Of a stretch of 64,000 nt of DNA, positions 1-12,540 are shown piece after piece; positions within the stretch are counted from its first letter, which is position 1; each line of letters begins with the position of its first letter. The position numbers and the translations under genes were made by a program. This stretch comes from Pilaira anomala (lineage: Eukaryota > Mucoromycota > Mucoromycetes > Mucorales > Mucoraceae), in contig JAIXMQ010000018.1 in NCBI GenBank assembly GCA_025716855.1, forward strand, positions 62,001 to 126,000, given 5' to 3'. Below the pieces are notes generated by a model. That model did not search any database. It had not been told where the DNA came from and was given only the letters and a program-made list of their open reading frames with translations.

Positions 1-410
1 CTTTACCATCATTCGAAAGAACATCAAATGATGCGTTAGAAATCATTAAAAAGATAAGTTTTAAACCCTTTGTCATGTATAGATATATATCCACATTTAT
101 AATTTTTAAGACCTGGTTGGATTTTTGCCCAAAAATAGATGATTTGATTGGCTAGCTGTTTTCCCTTGCTTATAAGCGAAAAAAACTTGGCTATAGTATA
201 TATCCTTTTTCTTTACCAACAAAACTAATCAAAGGTCAGTGAATACGTAGCGTAGGTTTAGGAGATTTGCTACCGTAATGAAATAGTAGCTACAAAAGGG
301 CTCGTCTTTATTTTTTTTTTTTATAGTTGATGGAATTTTCCGTATTAGGAAGTCTAGGTGGGGGGGGGGGAGGATGATGTTTAATTCTTCCCTTTTTTTT
401 AAATTGGTCC
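1..410 (-). repeat. Fold-back repeat, arm copy R1
   Basis: This is one arm of a repeat family seen several more times here (near 12.1, 24.6, 25.9, 38.5 and 39.5 kb). Shared landmarks are a CACATTTATAATTTTT block near 90, a GATTTGATTGGCTA block near 140, GGTCAGTGAATACGTAGCG near 234, GGAATTTTCCGTATTAGG near 332, a G-rich run near 360 and GATGTTTAATT near 375. It probably starts before the window. Its right end comes within about 50 bp of the ATG at 463, so the repeat forms most of the visible upstream region of that gene. I see no coding content in it. Confidence 0.7.
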
Positions 411-462
411 TCAGTTTCTTTTTTTTCTTCTGCTTTTTGTCTTTTCTACAACATTCATCACC

Positions 463-646
463 ATGGCAAGTCAAAATGCTAGTCCTCAGTTACACGCTTC
501 AGTGTTACAATTTTTAATAAACAATGGCTATATGGAATCAGCCGAGGCCTTCAAAAGAGAAGCTAGACGTCACCTCGACATACTTCCAGCAACTCAAGTA
601 TCTGATCAACAGCTTGCTACTGACATGTCACGTTTACAACTTCAAA

Positions 647-682
<36 letters not shown>

Positions 683-1769
683 GCCTGCTTTATCATAATT
701 ACTTACAAAAAAAAAAAACATTCTGCTTTATTATAGACGAGATGAGTTATTTGATGGAGACGAAGACTATTTTGACACACTTATTGCTAGTTATCCAGAT
801 ATTCACTATACCAATATCTTGGCAGTAGCCATTGAGCCTCAAACACAAGCTTTAGCTACCAGTTCGATCGATAAGACGGTTAAGATTAGTACCATGTTAT
901 CTAATAGTGGTATTTCACAAAGAAGCTATCGTCACCATCAGGCACCTGTTCTTAGTATTGATTTCCATCCAGCTTTACCGCATTTGATGTTAACCACGTC
1001 CATGGATAGCTCAAGTGTATTAGTGGATACATCGTTTGAAGCAGATTTCGGAGAAGATTTAGAAAAGTCAGGAATACAACAAGTCTTTAAGGACCATCAA
1101 AAGTACGTAGTACGTGGACAATTCTCACCTGTAGATGGAAAATACATTGCGACAGCATCATACGATCGTACCGTTTGTATTTATGTCAGCGATGAAACGA
1201 ATTCACCAAAATATAGACTTTTGAAGCAATTGGGACCGTTTCTGGGTAACGTTGAAACGATTTGTTTTGCTAGTCAAGAGGTGTTAGTGATTGGAGTACG
1301 AGATGATAATTATTTACATTATGTACATCTTCCTGATATGAGTCAGAGCAAGATCAATATGAATGCAACAGGCGATGATTGGGTTTCTTTCTCACCTATT
1401 TGTATCTCTGTTTCACCTGATGGTAGTCAGCTGTTATGTACAACGGACCATGAGAGTGGGCGCACTATTTTGTTTGCAACAGGAGAATCAAGACAGTTAC
1501 AAAATTATTATATTCATGCAACAGATAATAAGTTTGCTACCAGAAGACATGCTTGGCATCCATCTGGACTTTACTTTTATGCATCGGGTGGTGATGATAA
1601 TTCAATCTCGGTTGTTGAGACAAAGACTGGGCGTATCATTAAAGATTTAGTTGGACATGAGGCTATGATTCGGTCTATTGTTGTTGATTCAAATGTTGGT
1701 TTGATAAGTACTGGATATGATCACTCAGTTAAAATTTGGTCAAAGCCAATGGATGCAATGATCCGATAA
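463..1769 (+). CDS. LisH and WD40-repeat protein
   Basis: Two exons, 463-647 and 737-1769, join in frame to give 405 residues. The intron starts GTAAAA, carries a long poly(A) run and ends TTATAG. The N-terminus (about residues 8-38) has a LisH dimerisation motif with the pattern VLQFLINNGYMESAEAFKRE. WD40 repeats follow, for example near YIATASYDRTVCIYV and LISTGYDHSVKIWS. The layout resembles CstF50-like or LIS1-like scaffold proteins, but I could not match it to a named orthologue. LisH-WD40 proteins usually act as dimeric scaffolds in RNA processing, ubiquitin ligases or microtubule functions; which applies here is unknown. It is convergent with the BCP1 gene, with about 97 bp between the stops. 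The upstream region is largely repeat copy R1. Confidence 0.85.
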
Positions 1770-1865
1770 TTAAAATAAAAACTATATATATATATATATA
1801 TATTTTTATTTAAATTCTAATCGTGTTATTTACAAATGCTTTTTTAAAAAAAAAAATAAAAAAAT

Positions 1866-3015
1866 TTAAGCTGCGGGTGTGGAGGCACATGTCTTTGTAA
1901 TTTCGTTTACAAGATCATCAAACTTTGACTTGTGAACTAATAACAATTTACGTGCAGGAGCAATACCAAAATCAGAGAATGCACGTCTTGAATCTGCAGC
2001 TTGTTCCTTTTCATTATTGGTGAATTTGAAATCATATTGATATTCAGCATATTTAGCAATAATCTCATCTTCGGATTGGAAATAGAAAGTCTCACTGTTT
2101 GTATCTGTCTTCAATTTCTTTTGTTCAGGTTGAGCTTCGTTTTCTTCATCAGCAGTTGATACAACTTCCTTGTAAGTTTTAGAAATAAACATATACCATT
2201 CAAATTGATAAGGTTCATTCTATTATGAATTTTTTTTTTTTAGTATTTTTTTTTTCATATTTTTAACCCACATACTATATTGCAATATTTTTTTTTACCT
2301 CTTTCACAGCTTTCTTTAATTCCTCTTGAAGCATATTGTACATGGGAGCCATAATTTCAACAGGCATGTTGATAAAACGTTCAGAAACTACCCAACCGAC
2401 ATGCTTGTCAGTTGTGAGAGATAAAATCTTCTTTACTGCCTTATAAACTGATTCGTTCTTTTTAGGACATTTGTTTGAAAGATAGGTACATAATTGTTTG
2501 ACACCTTCTTTTTCCTGTCAATTTGGTATTAGCAAAAAAAAAAAAAAAAAAAAAAAAAATAGTCCTTGGTTCTTCTCTTTATATATATATATATATTTTT
2601 TTTTACCTTTTGGTGGTTAAGGTTAATGATACTTAAAACTGCATAAGGATCCGATTTTTGATCATCGACTTTGACAGTTGTTCCAATTTGGTTCTCTTCA
2701 ATCATAATATCTGCAAAGTCACCCAAGTTCAATAACTCTGCGTCAGAAGAGAACAATTGTGTTAATAACTTCTTAAGGGCATGGTAATCAACGTCGTCAG
2801 GGTTATAGAAATCAAAGTCGACATCAACAATATCCTATATTCTCGATATAAGTAAACAAAAAACGCGTTTTGAAAATATCTCAAGTTTTTTTTTTAGTTA
2901 CCTGAAGACCGTCGTCGGAATCTTCACCGTCAGAACCGTCAACGTCGTTCTTGGTAGCGACCTTCTTTACAGGCTCGTCTTCCTCGGGGGCTTTTCTCTT
3001 TAAGTTGGCACTCAT
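1866..3015 (-). CDS. BCP1: BCP1/BCCIP family protein
   Basis: Four exons on the minus strand start with MSANLKRKAPEEDEP and end TCASTPAA. The N-terminus is lysine/acid rich, as expected of a nuclear protein. The family core is visible in the stretch with LLNLGDFADIMIEENQIGTT, in VSERFINMPVEIMAPMY, and near the C-terminus in ARKLLLVHKSKFDDLV, all of which parallel human BCCIP and yeast Bcp1. Yeast Bcp1 is a nuclear protein needed for export of Mss4 and acts as a chaperone of ribosomal protein Rpl23; that is family knowledge. The introns contain poly(T)/poly(A) runs. The gene is complete. Its upstream side faces the 3' end of the PRMT1 gene about 390 bp away. Confidence 0.92.
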
Positions 3016-3401
3016 ATTACTACTATCTATTTTGATACTAGAAAAAAAAAAAGTTTTTGGAATCGAAAAAAAAGGTTGAATAGAAAAAAAAAAAAAAGTG
3101 ACTTCTAAAAAAAAAAAAAAACTAAATGTAATTCCCTCTTGTCACAAAGTCGGTAAAGAGTAGTGAATATCCAATTTTCGTTGGGGTAAAGGTTGAGGCT
3201 TTCATTCTATCCATAAAAAGACAAAAAGACTGCTAATATAGTTTTTTTAAAAAAATAATTTTTTTTTTTAATGAAAAATGTGTGGAAAATATAGAATGCA
3301 TTTTTAGTTACAAGAAAAGGTGTGTAGTTAAAAGAAAAGGGAAAGAAGAATGTATAAATAAAGTTTAAAGTAAAAAAAAAGAGAGAGAGAGAAAGGAATA
3401 T

Positions 3402-4702
<1,301 letters not shown>

Positions 4703-6034
4703 TCAAACTATTCTTTTTGTTTAGAAAGATCTTGAAAAAAAAAAAAAAAAAGAAAAAAAAAATTTACACACTTTTATGTCAGAAAAAAAAAAAAAAAAAA
4801 AAAAAAAAAAGAAAGATACATAAACCAGTCCCAGTGCCCTAAAAAAAAGAAAAAAAGAAATTTTCGGCGTCACAACTGAAAAGGTTTAAACTTCTTTTTT
4901 GGAGCAAATCGTGTTTTTGCTATTGCATCAGAAACAAATAAGCTATCCAATCACTTTGATTAAAGCTTGTGGTTTTCTAGAAAGACGTTGTATGATAAAC
5001 GGTATTTAATTGGTTTGAATAAAATGAATAGAAGAAGGGAAAAAAAAAAAACTTTAAAATTGATCGACAGTGCAGGAAGTAAATATCATCTAAATAAGTT
5101 AGAACCTGCTAAACTCTGATATGAAGAAGTTTGAAGTGATGAGAAATTAAATATCCCGGATTAAAGTTTAAAGCTACTTCTCAAAATCTTCAGGTCCCAA
5201 TTGAACATGACCACCATTTTTGAATAAGATACTAAAAGTTATAACATTTTCTAATTGAAAAAAAAAAAAAGCATATTACCCTTTGTATAGACGTTTTTTA
5301 CTTGCTCCTAACTAATTCATATTCCAAACGCCGTTTAACATGAAAAAAATTAATTTCGAGTCTTGTACGTTTAAGCCGTCGCCATTGGAAACAAGTCAAA
5401 AAAAAAAAGGTTTTTAAAAAATTAAGTTCCACAAGCCGCCCAGCATTAACAAGATTTTTGATAAAAAACTTTTTGAAAAAAAATACTTTGGTTATCAAAT
5501 TTACATATTTTTTAGTCCACCATAGATTTTGTAAAATACGCGTTAAAAATGTTTATTCTTTAATCGGCGACATATAAATAATAAAAGAAAAAGATAAAGT
5601 AAAGTTGTAATCTATCAACAACTATTTGATAGAGTAGTATTATTGTTTTCTTAAAAAAATTAATAATAATTTTTGGAAAGAAACAGACACAACACGGATT
5701 TATGCAACCCTTGGTTATATAGAAACATTCACTTCTTGACAACTGTCACTTTTCATATGTGTAACAACGGAGTTGCTGCAGCAGTCAAAAATACGCTAAA
5801 TTAAGAAATTTAAAGTTTTTTTTTTTTAGAGAATTATATTTAACGCAAGCAGTCAAAATAGAAGTGGCAAATTAGATCAATGATGTAAAATAAAATTGAA
5901 TAATAATAAAAGTTCGTTTTTTTTTTTTTCTCTCTTAATGATGACAAGTTCTAATTAGACGTAATGATATGATAAAAAGATGAGATATTATGATTTTTAA
6001 TTTATTTTTTGGGATTCTATAAAAAAAAATATAT
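4703..6034. other. Intergenic spacer, no gene seen
   Basis: About 1.3 kb lies between the start of the PRMT1 gene and the 3' end of the RPA49 gene. It is AT-rich with many A/T homopolymers. Short open frames occur on the minus strand (5298-5498, 5560-5742), but their composition is that of translated poly(A/T) and they show no recognisable domain. I see no tRNA-like folding or repeat copy. Confidence 0.6.
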
Positions 6035-7544
6035 TTAACGACGACTAATGCCGGTTCTAACTTCAGGGAACTTTAAGGGGACAACTAAGGTAGCCTTCTT
6101 TGCTGATTTATTACCAGCTTCACGGCATTCATCCGCACTTGCTTTCTCGACCTTACAACCTAAACTTTTAAATAATGATGCGAGCTTTGTAGGCTTGAGT
6201 AAAAGATCTTTACCGAGATCATCGATAAGAACGCTATAACCAGAAATTGAAAGAATGAGGGTAAACATATATAAAAGAATCTTATCGGCCATCACAGGTG
6301 TACGACTATATAAAAAAAAAAAAAAAAAAAGAGATCAGTTTCAATACAGTCACTATTTTTTTTTTTTCTTTCGCTCGTTTTTTTTTTCCTTCGAACTTAC
6401 TGGTTGGATTCAGTATATCTTTCGGCAAGTCCATCAAGGACTATACTTGGGGGTGTCTTTAATGCAGCCTCGACCTTTCTACGGTTCTTCAAATCATTAG
6501 GACGAACACGAAGATAATATCCCATAAGTAAGTTAATATACATGAGTTTACGAACTCTGTTACGATCTTTCTTTCCAGATGAAGCAATGATCGCCATAAT
6601 ACGATCATTGACAAATTTGGAGTCATGATAAGCCAAATATGTCTTAATTCCTTCCAAAGAAGTCTCCTTTAAAATTTCTTTACATTGCAAAGAGTTGAGT
6701 TCTTCGTCTGTAACAATGGATGTAATATCGTAAGCCTCTTCGGGAGATTCGGCATCAATGTTGTATTCAGGAATAGGTAATGCATTCTCCATAGATTTCT
6801 TCATTTCTTCCTTCTTTGGTATGTTGACTGTAGCTTTACTAATTTCGGAGTGTAAGGTATCCATCTCATCCATTAAATCTTCACCCTTCACCAAATTACG
6901 TTCATCACTCTTCAATTGTTGTTTAGCCTTGGCTGTACCGAAAGCTAAGCCAAGTGCGGCACGAGCAATGTTTCCTCTGGCCATGGTGCTGTTACCAACC
7001 ATATCTGCTTCTAAAGCCTTTACTGTACGGTTCATCTTCATGATAGGTGCATTGGTGATATCCAAAGTGTTGGCTTTTTTAGAATAAACACCGACAATGT
7101 ATCTATAAAAAAATGATTATCTAATTACTATTGCTGCATCCAAAAAAAAAAAAAGGTAATACAAGTAGACTTACTTGCACTGGTTGTTGCGAATAGAGTT
7201 AGGGCCAAAGTTGGCACCACTGAAGATAACTTTATCGGTTTCACCTGAAATAACTCTTTGTTCGGCCTTCTTGGCTGAAGGGTTAGGGTCGCTGCTTTTG
7301 TATGCTGTAAAGTCCATATCAGAGGCGGGCTTGGTACCGGGGAAGGTAGCTAAGTATGGTACGTGTTGATTCGATTAGAATTCATGAAACTATAATTTTA
7401 TGAAAGAGAAGAAAAAAAAAAAAAAAAAAAAAAAAGAGCTTTACCTAAGTAAGGGGTTTCAACCTCAGCTTCCTTTGTGACAGTACTGACTTTGACATGA
7501 CGAGAAGAAGAATTGTGTTCTTCGGTGCTCTTTCTTTTGCCCAT
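6035..7544 (-). CDS. RPA49: RNA polymerase I subunit A49
   Basis: This is a Pol I-specific subunit that with A34.5 forms a TFIIF/TFIIE-like module promoting initiation and elongation on rDNA. Four or more exons run from MGKRKSTEEHNSSS at 7544 to GISRR at 6038. The N-terminal dimerisation module contains FSGANFGPNSIRNNQCKYIVG. The central part contains ITNAPIMKMNRTVKALE. The C-terminal tandem winged-helix region includes LLMGYYLRVRPNDLKNRRKV and the last exon with YSVLIDDLGKDLLLKPTKLA. All of these follow A49/POLR1E. Introns are placed at about 7377-7444, 7102-7174 and 6296-6399. Upstream it is divergent from the small membrane-protein gene at 8140. Confidence 0.9.
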
Positions 7545-8139
7545 TATGTATGTATTATTTAAAACTTATTGGAATAAAAAAATTATGGTATTTTTTTTCA
7601 CAGAATTGAAAAAATACAAAAAAGGTGGCTTGCTTGATTTAAAAAAAAAGTCACGAAGTGTCAAGTTTTGTTTATATACTCCGTTTCTTAATTGAATGGG
7701 TTTTTGTACTCCTAATGTATGAGCTTTGACACATATATGCAAAACTCGGTTAAAAAGGTATTCAACGTGTCCATCTAATCCGTTTACTGAACCGATTTCG
7801 GTTTTAAAACGAGAAGTGATGATGATGATGATAATGATGGAATATTCAATGTTTGAATATTAACATTATTGTTTATTTAGCGATGATAAATGACTTCTTA
7901 TGTACATTTGATTTATGTTTGTAATTTATGTTTGTAATTTATGTTTGTGAACTTTTTTTTTTTTTTTTTAATTCGCTTTCTTTCTTCTATTCCAATATTT
8001 TTTCCATTTGTTTAGTTTTTTTATTTTTCTTCTTTCTCTTTATATATCGAAAAAGAAGTAGTTTTTTTTTAAAAAGAAAAAAAGAATATATCTCTCTGCT
8101 AGCATCATACAATCAATTCTATTCACGTATATAAAAAAA

Positions 8140-8556
8140 ATGCATACCTTCATGGATGAAAAAACTTTAGTTGAAGAAGAGCCAGTTATGACCACAACGA
8201 ATCCTTCTTCACCTCCTAGCTATAATTGCGTTGTAGATTTACCTCCTCCACCTACATACTTACAATCATCCAGACTTCATTACAAAAATAGACCTTTTAT
8301 ATCTGAACAGGATGAAATTATTTATAATCAAGAACAAGAACGACAACAGCAACAACATGACAACTATCATGCCGATACGTTGTCTGATATAGCTCAATTG
8401 CCGTTACACAAACGAATGAGCTACTATTTAAAATCATGGGCTAACACTGTTTATGATGGAAGATTGGTATTCTTTGCATTTTTCGTATTGGGATCATTAA
8501 CTGTCATGGCCATTGTCTTATCCGTAATAGTAATTCCAAGTGTATTAAAGCGTTAA
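8140..8556 (+). CDS. Small single-pass membrane protein with two PPxY motifs
   Basis: This intronless gene encodes 138 residues. The cytosolic-looking N-terminus holds two PPxY motifs (PPSY near residue 27 and PPTY near residue 38) followed by a Q-rich stretch. One hydrophobic segment near the C-terminus (about residues 108-134, from LVFFAFFVLG to VIVIPSV) is a convincing membrane anchor. PPxY motifs bind WW domains, notably those of Rsp5/Nedd4 ubiquitin ligases, and small membrane-anchored PPxY proteins often act as ligase adaptors. That role is inferred here; no named orthologue is recognised. The ATG at 8140 is preferred because upstream sequence is poly(A/T) UTR. It is convergent with the AIG1-like gene at 8738. 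Confidence 0.75.
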   Translation: MHTFMDEKTLVEEEPVMTTTNPSSPPSYNCVVDLPPPPTYLQSSRLHYKNRPFISEQDEIIYNQEQERQQQQHDNYHADTLSDIAQLPLHKRMSYYLKSWANTVYDGRLVFFAFFVLGSLTVMAIVLSVIVIPSVLKR

Positions 8557-8737
8557 TAAAATTATGTAATTTTTTGTAAATAATTTACTTGACAATATAA
8601 ATATTTATATTATATAAAATATGTTGTTTTTTTTATTTACTAATTTATGAATATATATATATATATATGTAATGTTTTTCTTCATTTCAAAAAAAAAAAA
8701 AAGAATCCTTGTTATGAGGATTTTATGGAGCTTCTTA

Positions 8738-9856
8738 TTACATAATCGAACATCCTGCTGTAGCGACTGCTGTAGAGACTGCTGTAACTGTAGTAGCTGT
8801 TGCTGTAGTGATAGCGCCTGCTGTATGAAATATTGGGTTAATTCCAGAAGGCGTGTGGGGTCGACCCATTGCGCCTGCCAAAAATTCTTGTATGGCCCCA
8901 GAGAATTTTTTAGTTTTTGATAATTGCTGATGATTACTTCCTGTTGCAACAGATGCAGGAGGCTTCGGATAAGAATGGGAGTGATCAACAATGCCTTGAA
9001 TTTCTTGCTGTAATTGCTGTTCTTTTAATTTCGTCTCCAGGGTTTCCTGTTTATAAATATTTTGCTGCTCCACCATGTCTCCCATTATTGCCAATTTACG
9101 TCGTCCCTCCAATTCCTTTAGAAGCACTTCTACACGCGCAAGCGTAACGTACAGTTTTTCTAAATATAGTTCCGCAGCAGGAGGCGAATTATTACTACAA
9201 CAATAAAGTTCCAAGCTAAGTTCGCTAAATTCAGGCAAATATACGGCTTCAAATTTTTTCAAGTAAAAGCTTAATAATTCTCTTTGTCCTTCTTTACTAT
9301 AAGATAAAAACCCATCACGAATAAAAAGGATATTATCTTCAGTGATAGATACGTTTCCATTTCTTTTAAAACTTTCTAAAAACCCTCTTCTGAATTGAAA
9401 ATTATTCGCAATATCTGTGAACCCATTTTCTGTAAGACGGTTAATGATCAATGAAAACTTTACTTGTCCTTGATTATAACAACGGGAAATAGTTTTCATC
9501 ATGATAAAATCACGCGGGTCTACCAGCATGATATTTTCTTTTATACGGATAACAAAACAAATGATATAAGGTGTACTAGACGATAAATTTAAATTCCTGT
9601 TCATTTCATTTGCATGACTCTGAGTCTCTGCTTCGTTCTGTGGGTCATAAATGCCTGGTGCATCTATAATACGATAAACACATTTTTCATTAACAAACTC
9701 TACTACTTTGGCCCTTCTTGAGAATCCAAAACCAAAAGAAAATCCCTTTTGCTCTGAATACTCGTGTCCAAATGCCTGGCATAAACTACTTTTCCCAACT
9801 TTTGGTAAGCCGAAAAGGAGAATGTTGACAACAGGTTTGTTAGTAATAGAATTCAT
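8738..9856 (-). CDS. AIG1/GIMAP-like GTPase with C-terminal CaaX box (copy 1)
   Basis: The protein has 372 residues from MNSITNKPVV. A further in-frame ATG at 10000 would add 48 low-complexity residues, but the paralogue at 11977 supports the inner start. The G domain shows a P-loop GLPKVGKS, a Walker-B/G3 DAPGIYDP, and a degenerate G4-like segment INRLTENG. After the G domain comes a helical, Q-rich region (LEGRRKLAIMGDM to QQLQQEIQG), then an A/T-rich tail ending CSIM, a CaaX prenylation signal. Membrane-anchored AIG1-type GTPases are known from plants and animals, but the function of fungal members is unknown to me. It sits head-to-tail with copy 2, so tandem duplication is likely. Confidence 0.8.
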   Translation of the reverse strand: MNSITNKPVVNILLFGLPKVGKSSLCQAFGHEYSEQKGFSFGFGFSRRAKVVEFVNEKCVYRIIDAPGIYDPQNEAETQSHANEMNRNLNLSSSTPYIICFVIRIKENIMLVDPRDFIMMKTISRCYNQGQVKFSLIINRLTENGFTDIANNFQFRRGFLESFKRNGNVSITEDNILFIRDGFLSYSKEGQRELLSFYLKKFEAVYLPEFSELSLELYCCSNNSPPAAELYLEKLYVTLARVEVLLKELEGRRKLAIMGDMVEQQNIYKQETLETKLKEQQLQQEIQGIVDHSHSYPKPPASVATGSNHQQLSKTKKFSGAIQEFLAGAMGRPHTPSGINPIFHTAGAITTATATTVTAVSTAVATAGCSIM

Positions 9857-10639
9857 TGAAAGATATAACAATTGGGAAGAAAAAGGTGTATTTCTTTTTC
9901 TGACAAACAGGATTACTCTTTTTTTTTTTAAAAAAAAAAGGGCATGTAAGTCTAAAGAAGTGTATTCCGTCTTTTTACTTTGCCACAAAACAGACATCAA
10001 ATCTGTCGTACCACTATTGGTGAAACCATCATTTCAATGATTAGTCTTGATAGATCTGCTTGAAACCTTTACCGATATCATTATATATAGAATGTTAACT
10101 TTCAGATATTAATGTAACTAATTGACATTATATCTATTTCATCATCATCTTTTGATTTTTTAACCATTTTTTATTATACTTAAATAAGAAAAGAATATCT
10201 ATATACTTACAGCATTTTTATTTTGTTTATTTTGACGTCAATTAAGCGTTGTACTCGGAAGAAGAATAGCATTTCTCCCGAACACATGAATGATGATCTT
10301 TTGTTTCATTTATTTAAATTTCTCCTATATAATGTATTTGGATTGGAACAAGTTTTCATCCAAAACCGACGTTTCATTCAATTGATTATTAGTTATTATC
10401 ACTTTTACCGACTCTTATAAAAGCAATAATACATATATTTTCTTTGCCGTCCAAATTCTATTATCCACTCGATTCCTTTCAAAAAAAAAAAAAAAAAAAA
10501 AAGATAAAAGCACAATTTAATTGTGTTACCGAAATAATTTTTATTTCGTTTCAAATAAGGCTCATTAAATACAAAAAAGTGCTAGCACACATCTTTTCAT
10601 CATTCAAAAAAAAAAAAAGGGAATCATTTAGGATTTAAT
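9857..10639. other. Spacer between the two AIG1-like genes
   Basis: About 780 bp of AT-rich sequence lies between the start of copy 1 and the stop of copy 2. I see no supported gene. Small open frames at 10223-10420 and 10444-10638 have no recognisable features and include poly(K) from poly(A). Confidence 0.5.
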
Positions 10640-11977
10640 TTACATAATCGTACATCCAGCAGTAACTGCTCCATTTACAAGTGTTCCTGCTACACCATAC
10701 ATTGGGTTACTTGATCCAGAAGACATACTTGGTACGCCCATTGCGCCTCCCACAAATGCACCTGCAGCTTCAAATATCGTGTTACTTGTTGATGTCTTCT
10801 GACTATTGTCTTCGGTTACACCAAATGCAGACTGCTGATAGGAGAATGCAGTGGTGGTGTCATTTGGACTTGGATACGAGTTGTAAGGATTTCCATGAAT
10901 AGCATTTTGCTGTAGCTGTTGAATGAATTGGAAATTAGCAGCATATGGGTTCTCTTGTACTGCTGGTGACTGAGGAGCAGATGATCCTGGCGTAAACTGA
11001 TTGATAAACGGATTTTCTACTTGTTGTGTTTGTTGATAAGGAGAGGTAGTAGTAGTAGCTCCTCCATAACCACCACCACCACCACCACCACCAAAGCTAT
11101 TAGATCCTGCAAATGCACTTTTACCACCCATAATTTGTTGAAACAACGCAAGGTTTTGTTGTTGCTGCAGTTGCTGTTGCTGTTGTATCTTTAAGATTTG
11201 CTGTTGATACATATTTTGTTGGTCCATGTTAGTAGTCTGTCCCAATATATTGTTTAGTTGACTTTGATATGATGCCATATACGAATTATAAAATGCCATG
11301 GGGTCGTTCATCGAAAAGTCATTTATTATGTGAGGCTTATTATTTGTATTTTGTTCGAATTCAGGCAGATGTCCGGCTTCAAACTTTCTTAGATAACTGG
11401 TTAATAATTCCTTTTGTTCTTGTTGACTATGGTATAAAAACCGGTCATGAATAAGAAGGATATCATCATCAGTAATAGGTACGTTTCCATTTCTTTCAAA
11501 AGATTTCAAGAACTCTCCTCTATATTGAGAATTATTCGAAATAACTGAGAAGCCATTTTCTGTAGTAAGACGGTTAACGATCACTGAAAACTTTACTTGT
11601 CCTTGATTATAATAACGTGCAATAGTTTTCATCATGATAAAATCACTCGGCTTTACAGACATGGTATTTTCTTGGATACAGATAACGAAACAAATGACAT
11701 AAGGTGTAGAGGATAAATTTAAAATCCTAGTCATTTCATATGCATGTTTTTGAGTATTGACTTCATTCTGTGGGTCATAAATGCCTGGTGCATCTATAAT
11801 ATGATATACATTTCTTTCAGTAACAAACTCTACTATTTTGGCCTTTTTTGATAACCCAAAACCATAAGAAAAGCCTTCAGCAAAATTTGATCCGAACGCC
11901 TGGCATAAACTGGTTTTACCTACTCCGGATGAACCAAAAAGGAGGATATTAATTTTAGGTTTATTAGTAGGATTCAT
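10640..11977 (-). CDS. AIG1/GIMAP-like GTPase with low-complexity tail and CaaX box (copy 2)
   Basis: The protein has 445 residues, starts MNPTNKPKIN, and has no intron. The G domain is very close to copy 1: P-loop GSSGVGKT, G3 DAPGIYDPQNE, shared YNQGQVKFS, and INRL-type G4 region VNRLTTENG. The C-terminal half differs. It has polyQ (near QQQQQLQQQQ), a polyglycine tract of about nine residues, and N/S/Q-rich sequence, ending AGCTIM, a CaaX box. Keeping CSIM and CTIM at both C-termini while the linkers diverged suggests membrane attachment matters for both. Repeat copy R2 begins roughly 130 bp upstream. The biological role is not known. Confidence 0.82.
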   Translation of the reverse strand: MNPTNKPKINILLFGSSGVGKTSLCQAFGSNFAEGFSYGFGLSKKAKIVEFVTERNVYHIIDAPGIYDPQNEVNTQKHAYEMTRILNLSSTPYVICFVICIQENTMSVKPSDFIMMKTIARYYNQGQVKFSVIVNRLTTENGFSVISNNSQYRGEFLKSFERNGNVPITDDDILLIHDRFLYHSQQEQKELLTSYLRKFEAGHLPEFEQNTNNKPHIINDFSMNDPMAFYNSYMASYQSQLNNILGQTTNMDQQNMYQQQILKIQQQQQLQQQQNLALFQQIMGGKSAFAGSNSFGGGGGGGGYGGATTTTSPYQQTQQVENPFINQFTPGSSAPQSPAVQENPYAANFQFIQQLQQNAIHGNPYNSYPSPNDTTTAFSYQQSAFGVTEDNSQKTSTSNTIFEAAGAFVGGAMGVPSMSSGSSNPMYGVAGTLVNGAVTAGCTIM

Positions 11978-12109
11978 AATAAGATATTACAACTAGAAAA
12001 AGAAAAAAAAAAAAAGAAAAAAAGAGAAGAGCTTTTTTTTACGGCAAATGGAAGAACCCTCTTAAAAAGCATGTGTGCGCTATTTAATCTTATATGAGAG
12101 CCATTAAAT

Positions 12110-12540
12110 GTCGCTCACATCTCGATATCCTAATACGGAAAATTCTATCACCTACCCATTTTTTTTTAAAAAAAGAAAAAAGCGAGCCCTTTTGAACTAC
12201 CGTTCTATCATACGGTAGCAAATTTTTTACGCTACCCTGTATGTTTATTGACCTTGGTTAGGGGGTTTTTTTTTTGATAAAGAAAAAGGAGATACTATAG
12301 ACAAGACTTTTTTTTTTTTTTTTTTTTTTTTTTATACAGAAAAAGATTTTAACCAATCAAATCGTCTAAAAAAAGGAGGAGGAAATGCATTTTTAGGCCA
12401 AAATCAGCAGGTCCCGGGACCTTTGGATTTTTTCAAAAATTATAAATGTAAATATAGATCTTGACATTACAAAGATTTCAGAGCCTATATTGTTATGCTC
12501 TTTCTAATGGTATACTTTCCTTACATGCACTACATATGGT
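12110..12540 (+). repeat. Fold-back repeat, arm copy R2
   Basis: This arm is inverted relative to R1. Landmarks are CCTAATACGGAAAATTCTA at 12129, a TACGGTAGCAAATTTTTTA block near 12212, AACCAATCAAATCGTCTAAA at 12351, a TTTTAGGCCAAAATCAGC block near 12390, a 14-bp palindrome AGGTCCCGGGACCT near 12409, and GCTCTTTCTAATGGTATA at 12497. Its near end lies about 130-150 bp upstream of the start of the minus-strand AIG1-like gene at 11977, in the same gene-relative orientation as R1 has to its gene. Confidence 0.75.

Noticed and set aside
229..474. Minus-strand open frame rich in lysine overlapping the LisH-WD40 start
   Set aside because: Its lysines come from poly(T/A) tracts, it lies in repeat R1, and it overlaps a well-supported gene start.
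9857..10000. N-terminal extension of AIG1-like copy 1 from the ATG at 10000
   Set aside because: The extension is low complexity, includes poly(A/T)-encoded residues, and is absent from the paralogue, whose start aligns with 9856.
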